From Syngnathus acus (taxonomy: Eukaryota > Chordata > Actinopteri > Syngnathiformes > Syngnathidae), in the NCBI RefSeq assembly GCF_901709675.1, contig NC_051098.1, forward strand, positions 15,867,464 to 15,931,463: a stretch of 64,000 bases of DNA, in the 5' to 3' direction. Shown here one piece after another: positions 11,471 through 24,487 of the stretch. The notes beneath the pieces were generated by a model, which had not been told where the DNA came from, did no database searches, and saw only the letters and a list, made by a program, of their open reading frames with translations. Made by a program: the position numbers and the translations under genes. Numbering within the stretch: position 1 is the stretch's first letter; each line of letters starts with the position of its first letter.

Positions 11471-14116
11471 TAATTTATTATTATTCATTTTATTAGTATC
11501 ACTATTATTATTATTGAGTTTTATTTAGATGGATTTCAAGCTGTTAAATGTCAAAAGACGCCAAAGATAAGAAGAGTGTTAAAAGCGGCGTCTGTAGCTG
11601 AACCCTGCATGCTTCCTCGCATCCAATCTGTTCAAGGACGCCCTACTGGGGAAGGTCCTCGCTTAATTTGTCTTCCGGCTACTCTGTGATTGGCCCTTTG
11701 CCATCTTTTTAAATTAATAAAGCACAGTCCAAATGTCTCTCTGTGTTCCCCGTGTCTCATTGTCGCACTCGATGGGCGGAGGGCAAAGGGAGGGCGGGCG
11801 AACTTCAGAATTTCTAGCGGAAGACTCACATTGTTGGATGCTAAACTTGACTACCAGTCCTTTGAGCCAAGTCATAAATCCTCACCAAACTTGAACTTTT
11901 CCTTCAAATTTGTGTTTTTATTAACATCAGGCCTAATTTGTCATTTGCACAATTCAGATCTAGTTTCGAGTGCATGATAATTCGAATCACACAAAGTGCA
12001 CTTTGATGCGAGACAGACTTGGCTGTAATTCAGCTTTTGATGTCAGACACATCCATCGACGACATCCATTGACGACACTTGATACATTCTTGGGAATTCT
12101 TTTCTTCCCAAGCTAAGATCATAAAAAATGTCTCTGTATCCGGAAGCAGGACTTCTCATTCTTACTATTTCTGGAAATTCTGGAAGGTCGATGAGTCAAG
12201 AATAGATGAAATGTTTGACAGATTTTTCCACTCCAAGTCTCCTTCCTGCTCGCTCCCAACCTTTTTTTCCTCCTCGCTGGCACGGCGCCAGATGTGATGA
12301 CTACCATATGGCGGTACCCACCTTTCAACACCAGTGTGGACCTTGGGAGGCGTAAAAGGCTGGATTTGGCACAAGCGTGTGGGCTTTGACCAAAAGAGGG
12401 ACATCATCACATCATTAGAAGGATGAAGGACAAAGAGATTTTTCCGCCAATCCATCCCACCTGTCCATGCCTCCAAACCATCTGTTTTTCTCTCCTTCCT
12501 CTTCGCTCCGGTTCTCCCTTAAAAGTGGAACCTCGAAAGTGGAATGCAATCCTCTTGATTGATCTCTCATTTCAAAATGTTCCCAATAAAGATAGAAAGA
12601 ATGAACGCCATGTTATTTTATGTTGTGTTGTAAGCCTGGCGTCAAAATGGCCTTCATTTCAATTTCGAGGCAAGTCCAGTTTAGCGTGTTAAGGAATTTA
12701 GTGAATTTATACTTCCAAATCCCTAACTTGACCTTACATGGTCTACAACTGAACACACTCATAGCATGATATGGCTGCAGTGCTTTTTATGAATTCCCTC
12801 ATGTAGTATGATGTGTTTAAGGGAGTTTCCGTTTCCCGGCCCTCCCGCTTCCTTGAGAACAGCCATGTAGAGGAAGTGGCAGTCCTGGCAGAGGTGGGTC
12901 TCCATTAAAAAAAAAAAACCCAGCTGTATTCTGGACGACGTTTCACGAACTATTGTTTTCCAGACCACGCTCGCCTCGTAACACGACAAAGCCGAGGCAC
13001 CCTGCTGGCTAATAAACACCTTATATTGCTCGATTTCACAGCTGGACTTTTCTCCAAACGTCTCTATTCTTTTGACAAGAGGAATTCCCGAGTTGTCACT
13101 CAGGATGTTATGACATGATTTGGATCCATGTGCTCCGTATGACATCAAAAATATTCCTGTGTGCCAAAGAATACTTCATTTAAAGTGAGATAAAAAAAAA
13201 AGGGTTCAAGAAGTTGGGGTTACGTAACAAATTGTTACACTACTAAAAAGGCAAAGTTGAGATGCGAGAGTGCTAATATTTGCATTTGAGCTACTGAGAA
13301 TTAGGCTTGAACGATTCCAATCCAATTCAAATCGACACCGCAATGTCGCAAAAAGAGATGCATCGGAAAATGAGATTTCTAACATGCTGCGAGTCAAGCA
13401 AGCCAAGTGGAATGCAAGGAATGTTTATACAACCTGTTTTTTTGCGTGCACTTCTCCCCAGAAACACAATCCACATGTGTCTTTTTCACTCAATAAAAGA
13501 CAATATTAGTTCATATAAGCATCCTATAATTACTTCCATACATTATTCTACTAGCAGGCATCTTCAAAACACGTCTGGACGGGACACCTGCTATGGTGCT
13601 CATTGTTTCCACAACAAGCTTTGACGGTGCGCCGTCAGCACCCAGATGGCCTCTTGGTGGCTGGAGCGCATGTATGTGTGTGGACACACACAAACACACA
13701 CACACCTGATGTTGACTCAGAGAAGGTTTTGGGAAATGGCGAAAGCATGTGGATTTTTTTTTTAAATAGGAGCTGGGTGTAGGGTTTTTTTTTTTTTTTT
13801 TTTTTTTACTAAGACTGGCATGCGTGTGGTCTTTCAGGGGTATCGGTGTATCAGTTCATTCTCAGACAGGATGAGTCATTTTATAAGTCTATTTTTCATT
13901 GTGGTGCTGGGAACACACATATGCATTGATGGGTAGTGGTGACACACGAGTATGCTCAGATTCTCATGGACACACACAGCGTTGTTTCCTTCATTTTAAG
14001 GGACAGTACATATTATTACTTTGATTATTTATTTATTTATTTATTATATAATCTGACACTTTTTGTGGCCTAAAATTGATTTAAATGAATTGAACAGGCA
14101 AAATCCACCTGTTTTC

Positions 14117-14321
14117 ATCCATCTGAGAGGGAGCGGCCATTTTGCCACTTATTGTCAACTGAAAATGACATCACAGTTGCCAGGTCTCAGGTCACAACCA
14201 ATCACGGCTCACCGGTTTCCTGAAGCTGAGCCGTGATTGGTTGTGACCTGAGACCTGGCAACTGTGATGTCATTTTCAGTTGACGATATGTGGCAAAATG
14301 GCCGCCCCCCCTCAAGCTGGA
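14117..14321. mobile_element. Foldback (MITE-like) element with about 79-bp arms
   Basis: Arms 14133-14211 and 14227-14305 are inverted copies differing at only two positions, separated by 15 bases. Weaker inverted similarity continues to about 14117 and 14321. The core CCAATCACGGCTCA ... TGAGCCGTGATTGG and flanking GCGGCCATTTTGCCAC recall a hairpin element I remember as common in teleost genomes. Its transcript would form a long near-perfect hairpin. Family not assigned. Confidence 0.8.
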
Positions 14322-17199
14322 TAAAAAGGAGTGAATTGATGTTTCGCTCATATCCCACAAACACAATATTATTCAGAAAGCTGTTTTTAGACTAGTGAGG
14401 GCCCATGCAACATAATATTGTAAGTCCCTAAAATAGTACCTAAGAATTTCTTTGGAACTGGAACGGCTCGGTACTCGGATGCATGGCGCCAAAGCTGACG
14501 TAGAACAGAGAGGAAGTGAAGCGCAAACAAGGGGGAGTGAGAGGTGAAAAAGAGGGGAAACAGTGAGCTCAGACACACGCAAACCTGTGGGGAAGCGCTC
14601 GCTTGGGCCGGGACGACTTTGCAGATGTTTCAAGTGCAAATCTAATCCAAATGCCAGGCTTTCTCCCTCCTCTCATTGCCTCTTTTCCCTCCACTTTCTT
14701 TGGTACGTTCATTTCCTCTTTTTCACAAACATTGACCACCAAAAATCTCAGGAACAATTTGTGTAGCTGCTCATAGCCCCCAATTAATTCAATATTTTTT
14801 ATTATGAATTTTTTCACAAGAGATACTGAAAGTTCCAATAGTGTCATTTTTTTTGCCGTCAATGCAAGCGTTCACAACATCCAGGAAAAAAAAATACTAC
14901 CGCCCGCCGATTTGTAACATCTCAAGATATTCTCTAGAGTGACGTTCTAGCTGTAAATCGTCTCAATCGCGTCAAATCTTTCCAGTTAGATTTCCTACTT
15001 TACTTTCTTGTCCGATTGGATATGAGACAGTGGCCGTAAATTATTTCACTGGAAGCCGTTCCTATGAGAGGAGACCTGGCTACCATTTGCAAACCGTTAA
15101 TTTAGCGGAGACCCTCATGGTGGTAAACATCTGGAGAAGAAGTCATTTGGTCCCATTCGCTGCGATTCGTGTCTTAACAAACTATCAATGACGGGCGGGC
15201 TGTAGAATGTAGAGCGGGAACACACATTTGGACAAAAACATTGGCTAGTATGGAAAGTTGTGCTCATCAATGGCAACGCCCCTTACCACTTAGCGACAAA
15301 TGGAAGCAAAAGGTCTCAGGTGTGCACTGAAATGCAATGGGAACTTTGGCCGGATGTTAAAAAGACGTCGGAACATTTGTCGCCAAGCGCCTTATGCAAG
15401 TGAGCAATGTATGGAAGTGGGCCTGCTGTGATTATCAAACACGGGCGTGGATCGACAGACATTTTTTTGTCTCTAAAAGTGGTGAAAACCTTCCAAGAGC
15501 TAATAAGATTTGAAACCGCTTCCTCTCAAAATGCAGCTGCTCAGGCGAGCAAAAGATGGAATGCAGCAAATTGAGAGACACCTGCAAAAACATCATTTTT
15601 CATCCGTGAACTTTTACAAGAATAGGATGAAGGGGAGCTGGATAGGAAAAGCTGTTTTCATGAGGAATGTTGCTCGCCGTCTTTGTCTGCTACTCGCGTT
15701 CGCGTCCAGCTCGATGGCGCAGTCAATCACGGCCTGCTTTCTTGGATCGTCCGAGAGGATTTCTGGCTCGCGCCGGGGCCTGATTGACGGCCTGAGTCGC
15801 TACACCTGCCTCAGTCCGCTTGTTCTTGTTCGCTTTCAGAATGGGCCGCTGTTTGTTTTATGCGACTGGGCTCCACGGCAGCGTGCAACTGGTGGAGTCA
15901 TTGACATCTGCCGCAGCGATCTGGGACTCTCTCATTTTATGGTGTGACACACATACGTATCAAACTGCAATTTAGTGTACTTAAGGGGTTAGTTACAAAT
16001 GTCTGACGTCCAAAAGGGAAGCTTTTGCCACCGGCGCTTAAGCCATGTCCGGCTATGAGTGTTGACACTGTCGCTTAGCAAAAAAAAAAAAAAAACAACT
16101 CATAAAACAACAGTTTTGAGTTGGAGCTCAAACATTTTGAAAAATTGGACCTACAAATTTACTGTAAATAAAAGTTAAATATAACTGAACTCAACAGGAG
16201 TGTCACGAAAAACGATGTTATTTTTTGACATACACTGTCTGTCTATCTAAAGTTGTGTAACAAAAGACGGTTTGAAATGTGAACTTTTTTTTCAAAAAGC
16301 ATATGAATTAATGAATGACACTGATCTTTTCATTCTGGGGGTGCCAGAAATGCTTTCATTGCAACTCAAATGGGAAAAAGAGAATAATCAGCATGCTACT
16401 TCCTGGTTCATGGAGTGTGACGCAAGGCGTTACTGATGGATTAGATGAGAGCGAGTGAACGAGAGAGGGAGCAAGGGATGGGTTGTTAGAGGAGAAGGAA
16501 GTGAGTGACAGTGGAGGGATTAGATAATGGAGAAGGAAGGTCAAAGGTGATCAACGGACCAGTAAGTGAGCCGTGATGTGTTGTAGCCTATGACATGAAT
16601 TGTAGTGGCACTCATTTTGATTTGATTTTTATTATTATTTTTTTAAATATTTGGCTTCACTTCTGTTTCTGGCGAATACAAATTCTAACTGCAGGTCATG
16701 TGCGCACGGAACAGAAAACTCACAAGTTCTGTTTGTTTTTCTTTATTAGGAGTCATATTCTGAACATTTTACAAGCTGCTGCTGCTGCTGTTGCTGCGTC
16801 GATGTTTTCACAAAGTGAGAGGAGAATGCGACACTGGAAAAACAACACGTCGTTTTGAAAGGCACAAAAATGTGTCATCATAGTTTTTTTTTTTTTGCTG
16901 TTGGGTGCATGCAGACACAGCGAACGAGACCACTTTGATAGCAGCGACAACACACACCCACACACACTCGCACACTGACACACTTGCACAAGGGGTTGCT
17001 CAAACTTCAGATTTTTTCGAATCAATACTATCGTGATAAAAGGCTAGTGGATGTCGACAAGTCACTGAAGATGTCATTGGTGGTTAAGAAGAAAAAATCA
17101 CATTTGTTGCAGCAAACTGCTGAACCTAGTCCTCAATCTAAAATCACAACTATTGAGTGGAATATTTTTTTTGTGTAGCAGACTACAAGAAGACGAGGT

Positions 17200-17545
17200 G
17201 CCAAAAACACGTAGTGATTAGTCGACTTCAAGCTTTAAATCAGTGAAGTCAACATTTCGACGACTAGGTTGAAAACTTATTAGCGACTTGTCAACATCAT
17301 GCCATAAACATCTTTGTGGATGAATAAACGAATTGGCTAGCCCTCGTTAGCATTGTACAGTCAACTTGTTGACTAGTCAATTAATCATCTGGAATAGTAG
17401 AGACAACTTGCTGACTTGGCGATTACTCTGTTCAACCCCATTAGCGACTAGTCGACCTCATAATCTAAACGTCATTGTGTTGACTATTCAACAAATCGAT
17501 TCAATCCACTATTAGCGACTATTTGACGCTAGGTCATTGTGGCAA
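17200..17545. repeat. Degenerate repeat rich in TAGTCGAC/TAGTCAAC units
   Basis: Variants of 'TTAGCGACTAGTCGAC' and 'GTTGACTAGTCAA' recur irregularly through this stretch (for example about 17217, 17280, 17360, 17442, 17510). It reads as an old dispersed fish repeat with internal subrepeats. No terminal repeats or coding sequence were found. Confidence 0.55.
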
Positions 17546-18461
17546 AGTCTACACAACCCCGAAGTCACAACACACATTCATACGCAACACACACAGCTTT
17601 GTTAGTGGACACCACTTATGTTGTGAATGTTGCTCAGCTGACATAAATCACAAACATGTAAAGCCATAACTTACTTCATGTGAGTGTGCATCTTATCTTA
17701 AATATCACCAAGATTAAATACACCGCAACGCTGCAGCCTTTAAATACATTTTTTAAGTTAGCAGATTGATATGGATCATCTTCACGTCTGCAAAGAAAAG
17801 TTTTTTTGTTTTTTTTTTAAATAATAATGGAGTACATTCAGAACGAGAGCGCTGTATTTTCTTTCTCGGCATCGTTGATGTGTTTTAGTATTTGAATAGC
17901 TGGTGACACGGGTGCTTTCAAGGACAACCTCAGCCTTCCTCTTAGTAGTTGTTTTTTTTTTTTGTAAAGATGCTTTGATTGCTGCTGTCTATCGCTGTTG
18001 CAAAACAAAGTCGAGTGTTGCCCCGTTTTCCAACTGCACGGTACCTGCTCACCAGTGAGGCTTTTTTTTTTTAGCGCTGTTATTAGAAAACAACTGCTAG
18101 TCAGTTCCTATTTCATACATTTAAGCAGGGTACACACCTACTGATTTTTTTAAACATGAGAGACTACAAATGATGAGGGGGAAAATAAAGACATCTGATA
18201 TTTTGACCTTTGATAACAGTGGGGGGTCAAAATGCTCAAATTTGGTCCTGTTAGTGATATATATGTGTACCCCATTTTAGCTGTTCAACTCTACCGTCTC
18301 CATTTTGCCTGCACTCAGTGAAAAGCTAACATTTTGCGGTACCATACAATGGAAAAGCGGCGCAACGTTTTCGGACATTTACGCTTAGGCTGAGATTTTC
18401 CCTCACATTTCCTCGTCATCCAGCCATCATCTTCCTACCCGGACAGTTTCCGTTTACCACG

Positions 18462-20091
18462 CTATCGGCACCCGCAACCTTCCACCACCATGTCCTGGTA
18501 ATTCTTCAACACCACACGGTCCTGGGGGTCCAGGTAGAGCAGGGCGATGGGGCTGAGCGAGGTGGGCACGCAGCAGGCCCGCGGCACGGCGCCGTTGACC
18601 GAGTTGACCAACGTCTGCACCATGGCGTGGCTGGAGGAATTCATGTGATCGGCCAGGGGAAAGCGGCACTCGCCCAGGCAGAAGAAGGCGTCGTAGCCGC
18701 TGGGCGCGATGATCCACTGGTGCCAGCCCACGTCGTTAAAATCCACGTAGAGGGGATGGCGGCGGCAGCGGTTGCGGGAGAGGCGCTTGAGCTTGGCCGC
18801 GCGACCGCCGTTTCGTTTCACCCTGCCCGTTTGGCCCCCCCAGCTCGGCGTTTGATACGTTTTATCCCGGCCCCGCTTTTGGTCTCTATTCCAGCTTTTC
18901 CTAGGCACCCCGCCGACGTTCCTCCTACCGTGCTTGACCAAAGGTTCTCCGCGCCCGTCGTGGCTATACGTCACCAGGAGGGGTCTCTCCTGGGCCCAGG
19001 TGTGCTCGTCCTGCCCCACCGACCTGCAAACCCTCAAGTGCCCCCCCTTATGCGGCTCCCCTTCCCCCTGACCGGTGCTGTTCTCCGATAGCACTTCCAG
19101 GAGGAAACCAAGGTGGTCCGCTTCGTTCACAGCCAAATCGAAGAGTTCTGCCTTGAGGCTGAAAGTCTCCCAAAGGCTGCCGGTTGCATGACTTTGAGGC
19201 TCAGCGGTGAGGAGTCTGCTTTCTAGCAGGGTGGGTCGGGGATTCTGCCGGTGCCCAGAGAGGTACAGGTTCAGTCTATGGAGTCCGGGGCCCAATGAGG
19301 TGGTCCTGGACGATCGTAGGAGGCGGAGCTCAGCCGAGAGCACCTTCTCTTCTAAGGGGATGGAGGAGATGTTGAAGGAGATGTGCGCCCATTTCGGGTC
19401 CTCTGCTGTGAGGGGCTCTAGGAGAACAACAACGGGGCAAACTGTTATTTCAAAAGATTGGTTTTATTTCCTTTTTTGTCTTTGTTTAGCCACGTAAGAA
19501 TGATATGGTGGACACTTTCAACGTGTGTGAAGACACGTACTTGCTTGAACCATGTTTTGATTGTTAAGTGACACTTGTTAAAGATATCCGCACCTGTCAT
19601 AAAGTAGATTTACACATCACCAAGCGCCGATAAACATACAAGCAGCTTCCCATGCTACGTGCTAAAGGTCCTTTTCTTGCTCTTGTTTTGACACTGACGT
19701 GTGTCGCAGCGGTCTTACCAGTGTGGTGGAAGCTGCGAATGGTGTTGGCCTGCTGCACGTGCTGGCTGGGGAAGCTGAAGGCGGGGTCCTCCAGCAGGTG
19801 GTACTGCTGCTGGTGGAAGCGGTACAGATCCATGAGGTACCGAGGGATGGGCACGCCGGGACGAGGGTTGGGCTGCGACTGCAGGCCCAGGCGGCTCAGC
19901 AGGAGACTCTGGATGGTCTGAGCCAAGTTGGGCTCCAGGGGAGACCCGGTCGGCGGCGGCGGCGGCTCTGAGGTGGCGGGCCACGTGCCGGCTAACCTGC
20001 CATTGTCGGCCTCGCCGGTGTCACCCTGGCCACCGGACGAGGCTTGAGGTAGCGGCAGGACCATGAGGAGCAGGAGGTTAGCAAGGAGCAT
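18462..20091 (-). CDS. bmp16: Bone morphogenetic protein 16 (BMP2/4-class ligand)
   Basis: Secreted TGF-beta-family ligand. Two coding exons, 19719-20091 and 18462-19417, join in frame (phase 1) to 442 residues. It has an N-terminal hydrophobic signal peptide ([15 protein letters not shown]), a prodomain with SAELRLLRS typical of BMP2/4, a furin site RVKR (about residues 323-326), a basic stretch, then a seven-cysteine domain (about residues 342-441) beginning [15 protein letters not shown] and ending VEGCGCR. The conserved [19 protein letters not shown] and RACCVPT blocks place it in the BMP2/4/16 group. The long Pro-rich prodomain and the diverged core ([20 protein letters not shown]) argue for bmp16 over bmp2 or bmp4, as does the neighbourhood. 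The ATG at 20091 has an acceptor-like TTAG just upstream, suggesting a 5' noncoding exon. Expected partners are BMP type I/II receptors signalling to Smad1/5/9. Confidence 0.88.
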
Positions 20092-23084
20092 GGTGGACCT
20101 AACATGGGGAACAAGACAAACCACTATGATGGAAAACTGTAGGTGGGCAAGGGTCAAAAGAGTGTGTTTTGCTTTTTCTTTCGAATTAACTCCAAGCCCT
20201 AAAAACATTTATGTGTGTGTGTGTGTGCGTGCGTCAGCGCGGGAACGTGACCACAAACTGTGAGGTCACACAATTACGACCACAGCTAACAGCATACCAT
20301 CATGACACAGATGTTAATAAGTCAACCGGTCATTAAAGTGCTAAGGGCGCTCATTGCGTTGAGGTGTAAAAACAAAAAAAGTCAAAATATAAATTCATAA
20401 TAAAAAACACGACTGATGAAAAGGTAAAAAAAAGGAATGTTTTCTTTTGTCTGAGAATCGTATTTTACTTTTTTTATGCCACTTAATGACCTTTCTTAGT
20501 TTATTTAATATACTCCAAAGCTAAAACTTAGCTCAAATAAGCCACGCCCCCCCCCAAAACTAATAAAAATCGACCTGCTCTATAATCTAATCAAAACTAA
20601 CTGAACTCAAAATGAAATAAGTGACTATGATGAAAAAACCCAAAACGATTATCACCCCAGTCTACCCTCCTTTATCTCTTTACGAGCCATCGAATCGATT
20701 AACGGCAAGATAAGCGAGGCGTTCGGGCCTCAAGCGAACACGTAATGACACCGTAATGGCCCGTTAATCTAGCCACACTGTCAAAAAAAAGGGTTAGAGC
20801 GAGGTTACAGGTGTGACCGTATCTGTTTATGCTTTTATGCCGACATAATTGCGTAAGGCCGAGGCGGGTTCAAAGGGCACGAGAAAAGCAGCGTGGGATG
20901 GTGGTGGCCCCGGCCCGCCCGGCAGGGAGCGTTTCACCTGAGGCGAAGGCAGCGCGGGACAATTACAGACGAGACGCTTCTCCCCAGGTTGCTAAAAGCT
21001 CGTTGAGGACAAGCACAAGACATCACTCTGTACTTTACTGACCTACTAAAAGACAAGGAAAGGTTCAAAGGTTCACACGGCAAGAAGAAGACAGGAAAGT
21101 TGGTGGGGAAAAAAAGTCAATTTTTGAGAAAAAAAAAATTAAATATGATATAAATCTTGATTGTAAGACTAAAAAGCATAAGGAAAAAGTCATGAAGCTG
21201 TAAAAAGAAATATTTGACTATAATAAAAAAAAAATGAATGTAAGAGGTAACGTTACAAAAAATATGTAATAATATTAGGAGCATAAATGATATGAAGAGA
21301 CTAATATTTCACAAGATGAAAGAATAATTTTCAGTGAATTAAGTGTGAATGAGACAAGAGAATAAGAATACGGTATTACAAGAATAAAAAGAGAATAAAG
21401 TAGTTTTATGTCGTGTTGGCTCCACCCACCACTACATTGACATTTTTAGGACTCCTCCTCACAGAGACGATTTTTTTTCAATCCAACATTCCCTTTGGAC
21501 TTTAAAAAAAACAAAACACTATGATGAATGTTTTCAGGCAAAGGTGAAAAGAAGGTTTTAAGGCAGCGTCTGCTGTGAGACATATTGGATGTGACCTGAC
21601 CTCCCACAACAGCGTGGTGATAAACTTCCATCCTCTCTTTTTATCTGTTGATTTCAACATGCCTTTTCCTCTTCCTCGTTTTTTTTTTTTTTTTTTTTTA
21701 AACAGAGACAATGCAGTCAGTGCCTTCCGTAAATATTGTCACTCTTGATTGCAACATCATAGATTGATTTCAAAAAGCCACAACACACAATCCAGTCATC
21801 AATCCTCCAATATTACATTTAGTTGACATAAAAGCATCAGTCATTTTACCTGAATGGCTTTTTTTTCCACCCCCCTGCCTGCCCCCATTTGATTCCATTT
21901 TTCCAAAGCCTTATATGAATGGTGTTTTTGCGGAAGAGTGCGCGGCACACGGACAGCCCCGAGTGTCACAGCAGCTGGCTGATTTATCCGCCGCCGCTGT
22001 CTTCATGTTACGCCTGGTCCTCAACTTTCCCTTCCTGTTGCTCTTCCCGTGTTTCTTTTCCCTAAATTCCTCCTCTCTCTTTCTCTCTCGCTCTCTTTCT
22101 AACTGTTCAGTCTCACTCTACAGCTCGCTTGGTGCCTGACAGCTCCAAATCCCGTTTGCCCTCTTTTTTGTCATATTTAGTTCCATTTTTTCATATTTTG
22201 TGTGCAATCCAATGCACTCAGCACTTTTTATGATTCATAAGCCTAACACTGTACCAACTCCCATTTTCCATGACGGCTGTCGAATGAGTGGAATAAAAAA
22301 AAGAAAAAATGGCCTTCATTTCAAATGTTACAATGGACAAGCTCGGGTGGAAATATTGACATCTCGTCTGACAGCTGGGCTCTATGTGAAAAACATAACT
22401 TTTTGAATTTATAACGCCCTCGGCGGCCTCACAACGCGCTGGCTCAATTACCTGCTGCTCTTTGAACTCATAATGGGAACACTAGTCAGGTAGCTTATAG
22501 AGCACTGGAGTTTGGATTGAGCAACTGCTGTGTTTGTATGTATGTGTGTGTGTGTGTGTGTGCGTTTTCCCCAGTGTGACTAATGTCTTCAGCAGCATAC
22601 TTCCAGACCAATGGGCCTCTTTTGACTGCTCAAGCAGCCCGAAATGTCATCTAAGAACACCTAAAAATACCACTGGTAGTGACAGAAGTCATTTGAGTTT
22701 CATATATTCATATTTTTAATCAACATTTGGAGCGTTATGTCAAAAGTGACGCATTGATACTACAAGTCCCACAATGCACTGCAGCGGCTGGCGCGTACTA
22801 GCCGCCATTCACGTCGATGGCAAATGATTTGTTCTCGAAATGGTGCTAGTTAGTTTGTGAAAGTGTATTATTTGCATGCTGGTTTCTTCATGATACGGTG
22901 GCTGTGGAGGTTAAAAAAAAAGTAGGATGTAGCATTTTGGCTAATCCCAAAAGAGATAACGGTAAACAATACGTACGCATCTCATCATCGTCTCATTTCA
23001 GCACTATTGTTCGACTCAAAACGCGAAATTTATATTAAATGTATTCACGGAACACAGTGAAGTATTTAATTGAAATAATACTTG

Positions 23085-23245
23085 CAGTGATTCTCAAAGT
23101 GTACTGCTAATACCACTAGTGGCACTCCGGGTCAACCTAGTGGTCACTGCCCAAATACACTTCAGTTGTATTTCACTTTTGCACTCATGGTCAAACTGTG
23201 CCTAATGTTATAGTGACTTGAAATAAGATTTCTTTTTTCATGAAC
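23085..23245. mobile_element. hAT-like non-autonomous element fragment
   Basis: It starts CAGTGATTCTCAAAGTGTAC, a terminal sequence familiar from vertebrate hAT elements, followed by ACCACTAGTGGCAC and CCTAGTGGTCACTG. No matching right terminus was found, so it appears truncated. Family call is from memory. Confidence 0.45.
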
Positions 23246-24468
23246 ACTTAGACCTGCTATGCTACTGCATTTTGAAGTTGGTCATCATGGTGGGACTTGA
23301 AGCACTCCGATTGACAAATTGACAAATGAAGCTGATTGATGAGCTGATTATTTGCGCGACGGTCATTGTATCAGTATTGCCGCACTTCTCGACACCTGCT
23401 CATCACTTTCAGTACTTACTGTATGTGTTCACGTCATAACGTTACATTTTGTTACGGTGACTCGAACTCGGACTTTGAAAATAATGTCATTGAATAATGT
23501 ATTAAATGCAGCCAATGTCACCACTTATTATTTTTCTAATATTTTACTCACATTCGAATAAATATACAGTCAAAAAAAAATTCTGTCCCAAACTATCACA
23601 GGGTTGCATGGCGTTAAAATCCTATATTTGCCCCCTGAGATGTGTGTATGCATGCTTGACTCACCTCCAGGTGTGTCGGGATGCACGCAGTGTCCATGGC
23701 TTATCCTTGAGCTCCAGCGTTCCGATCCCTCGGTTCTCCCTCCTGCTCCTTTGGACCGATTGGATGGTGTCAAGTCTTGCGTGGGACTATTGTCTTACTT
23801 TTTCTGACTAGTGCGAATATACGTCTGTGTCATGTAAATACTCTATGATGGATAATTCTCCCTCCATGTTGTATCCAAAGGTACACTTTCCACCTGCGTG
23901 TGCCGCTTAAAACACTTGTGCAGGTGCTAAGGTGTGCGCACGAGTGTGTGTGAGTGAGTGAGTGAATCAACTCCCTGTTGGACCTCAACCTTCTTACTAT
24001 ATTGTCCCGCTCCCTTCCTTTGCTGACTCCTCCCCCTTTTTCTCTCACACACTCTCTCTGTTTTTCCTCTCTCTCGCTCTCTCACACACACAAACACACA
24101 CACACACTTGCCTTTTCTGGCTCAAAGTGAGGACCGGTTTAACCTTTCCTAGCCACTATAAAGTTGAAGAAACTAAACCAGCACACAACATTAAGCAAAG
24201 TCACAATTTAGCTTTTTTACTCCCCGTCGACTAGTGAAACAAACTCACCTGCCGCGTTTCACTAACGCCATTGCTGCAGGACAATGGCTCCTTTATTATA
24301 AATACTTGGCCGCTATAACTCTGAATGGGATTTGGTTATAATATATAATAAAACCAAAATGTATGAATGGATGAGTCAGCGGCCCGTGAAGTCAGCGCAG
24401 TTTACTTTTGTGATTGGATGGAAGATGGAGAAAAAAAAAAGGTAGGCAGTGCTTGTTCACTATGAGCC

Positions 24469-24487
24469 GGGGGGGGGGGGGGGGGGG
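24469..24487. repeat. Poly-G run
   Basis: About 19 consecutive G residues. It could form G-quadruplex structure, and is also a common place for assembly length error. Confidence 0.85.

Larger units (their letters stand above)
11181..18461. other. Intergenic, H2A variant to bmp16 (7.3 kb)
   Basis: No gene recognised. It holds a TTTA microsatellite interrupted by a 68-bp perfect palindrome (11277-11470), a poly-T run at 13783-13807, a foldback element (14117-14321), a CAG/CTG-type stretch near 16781 and a TAGTCGAC-rich repeat (17200-17545). An open frame from ATG 15531 to 15947 (138 codons) resembles nothing known to me. The stretch may include bmp16 3' UTR and enhancers; no clear AATAAA was found just below the bmp16 stop. 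Confidence 0.6.

Noticed and set aside
15531-15947. 138-codon open frame in the gene-free stretch between H2A and bmp16
   Set aside because: No recognisable domain, no splice or poly(A) context, and composition like chance translation of GC-richer DNA.
18627-19091. 154-codon plus-strand frame opposite bmp16
   Set aside because: Shadow of the bmp16 mature-domain exon on the other strand.
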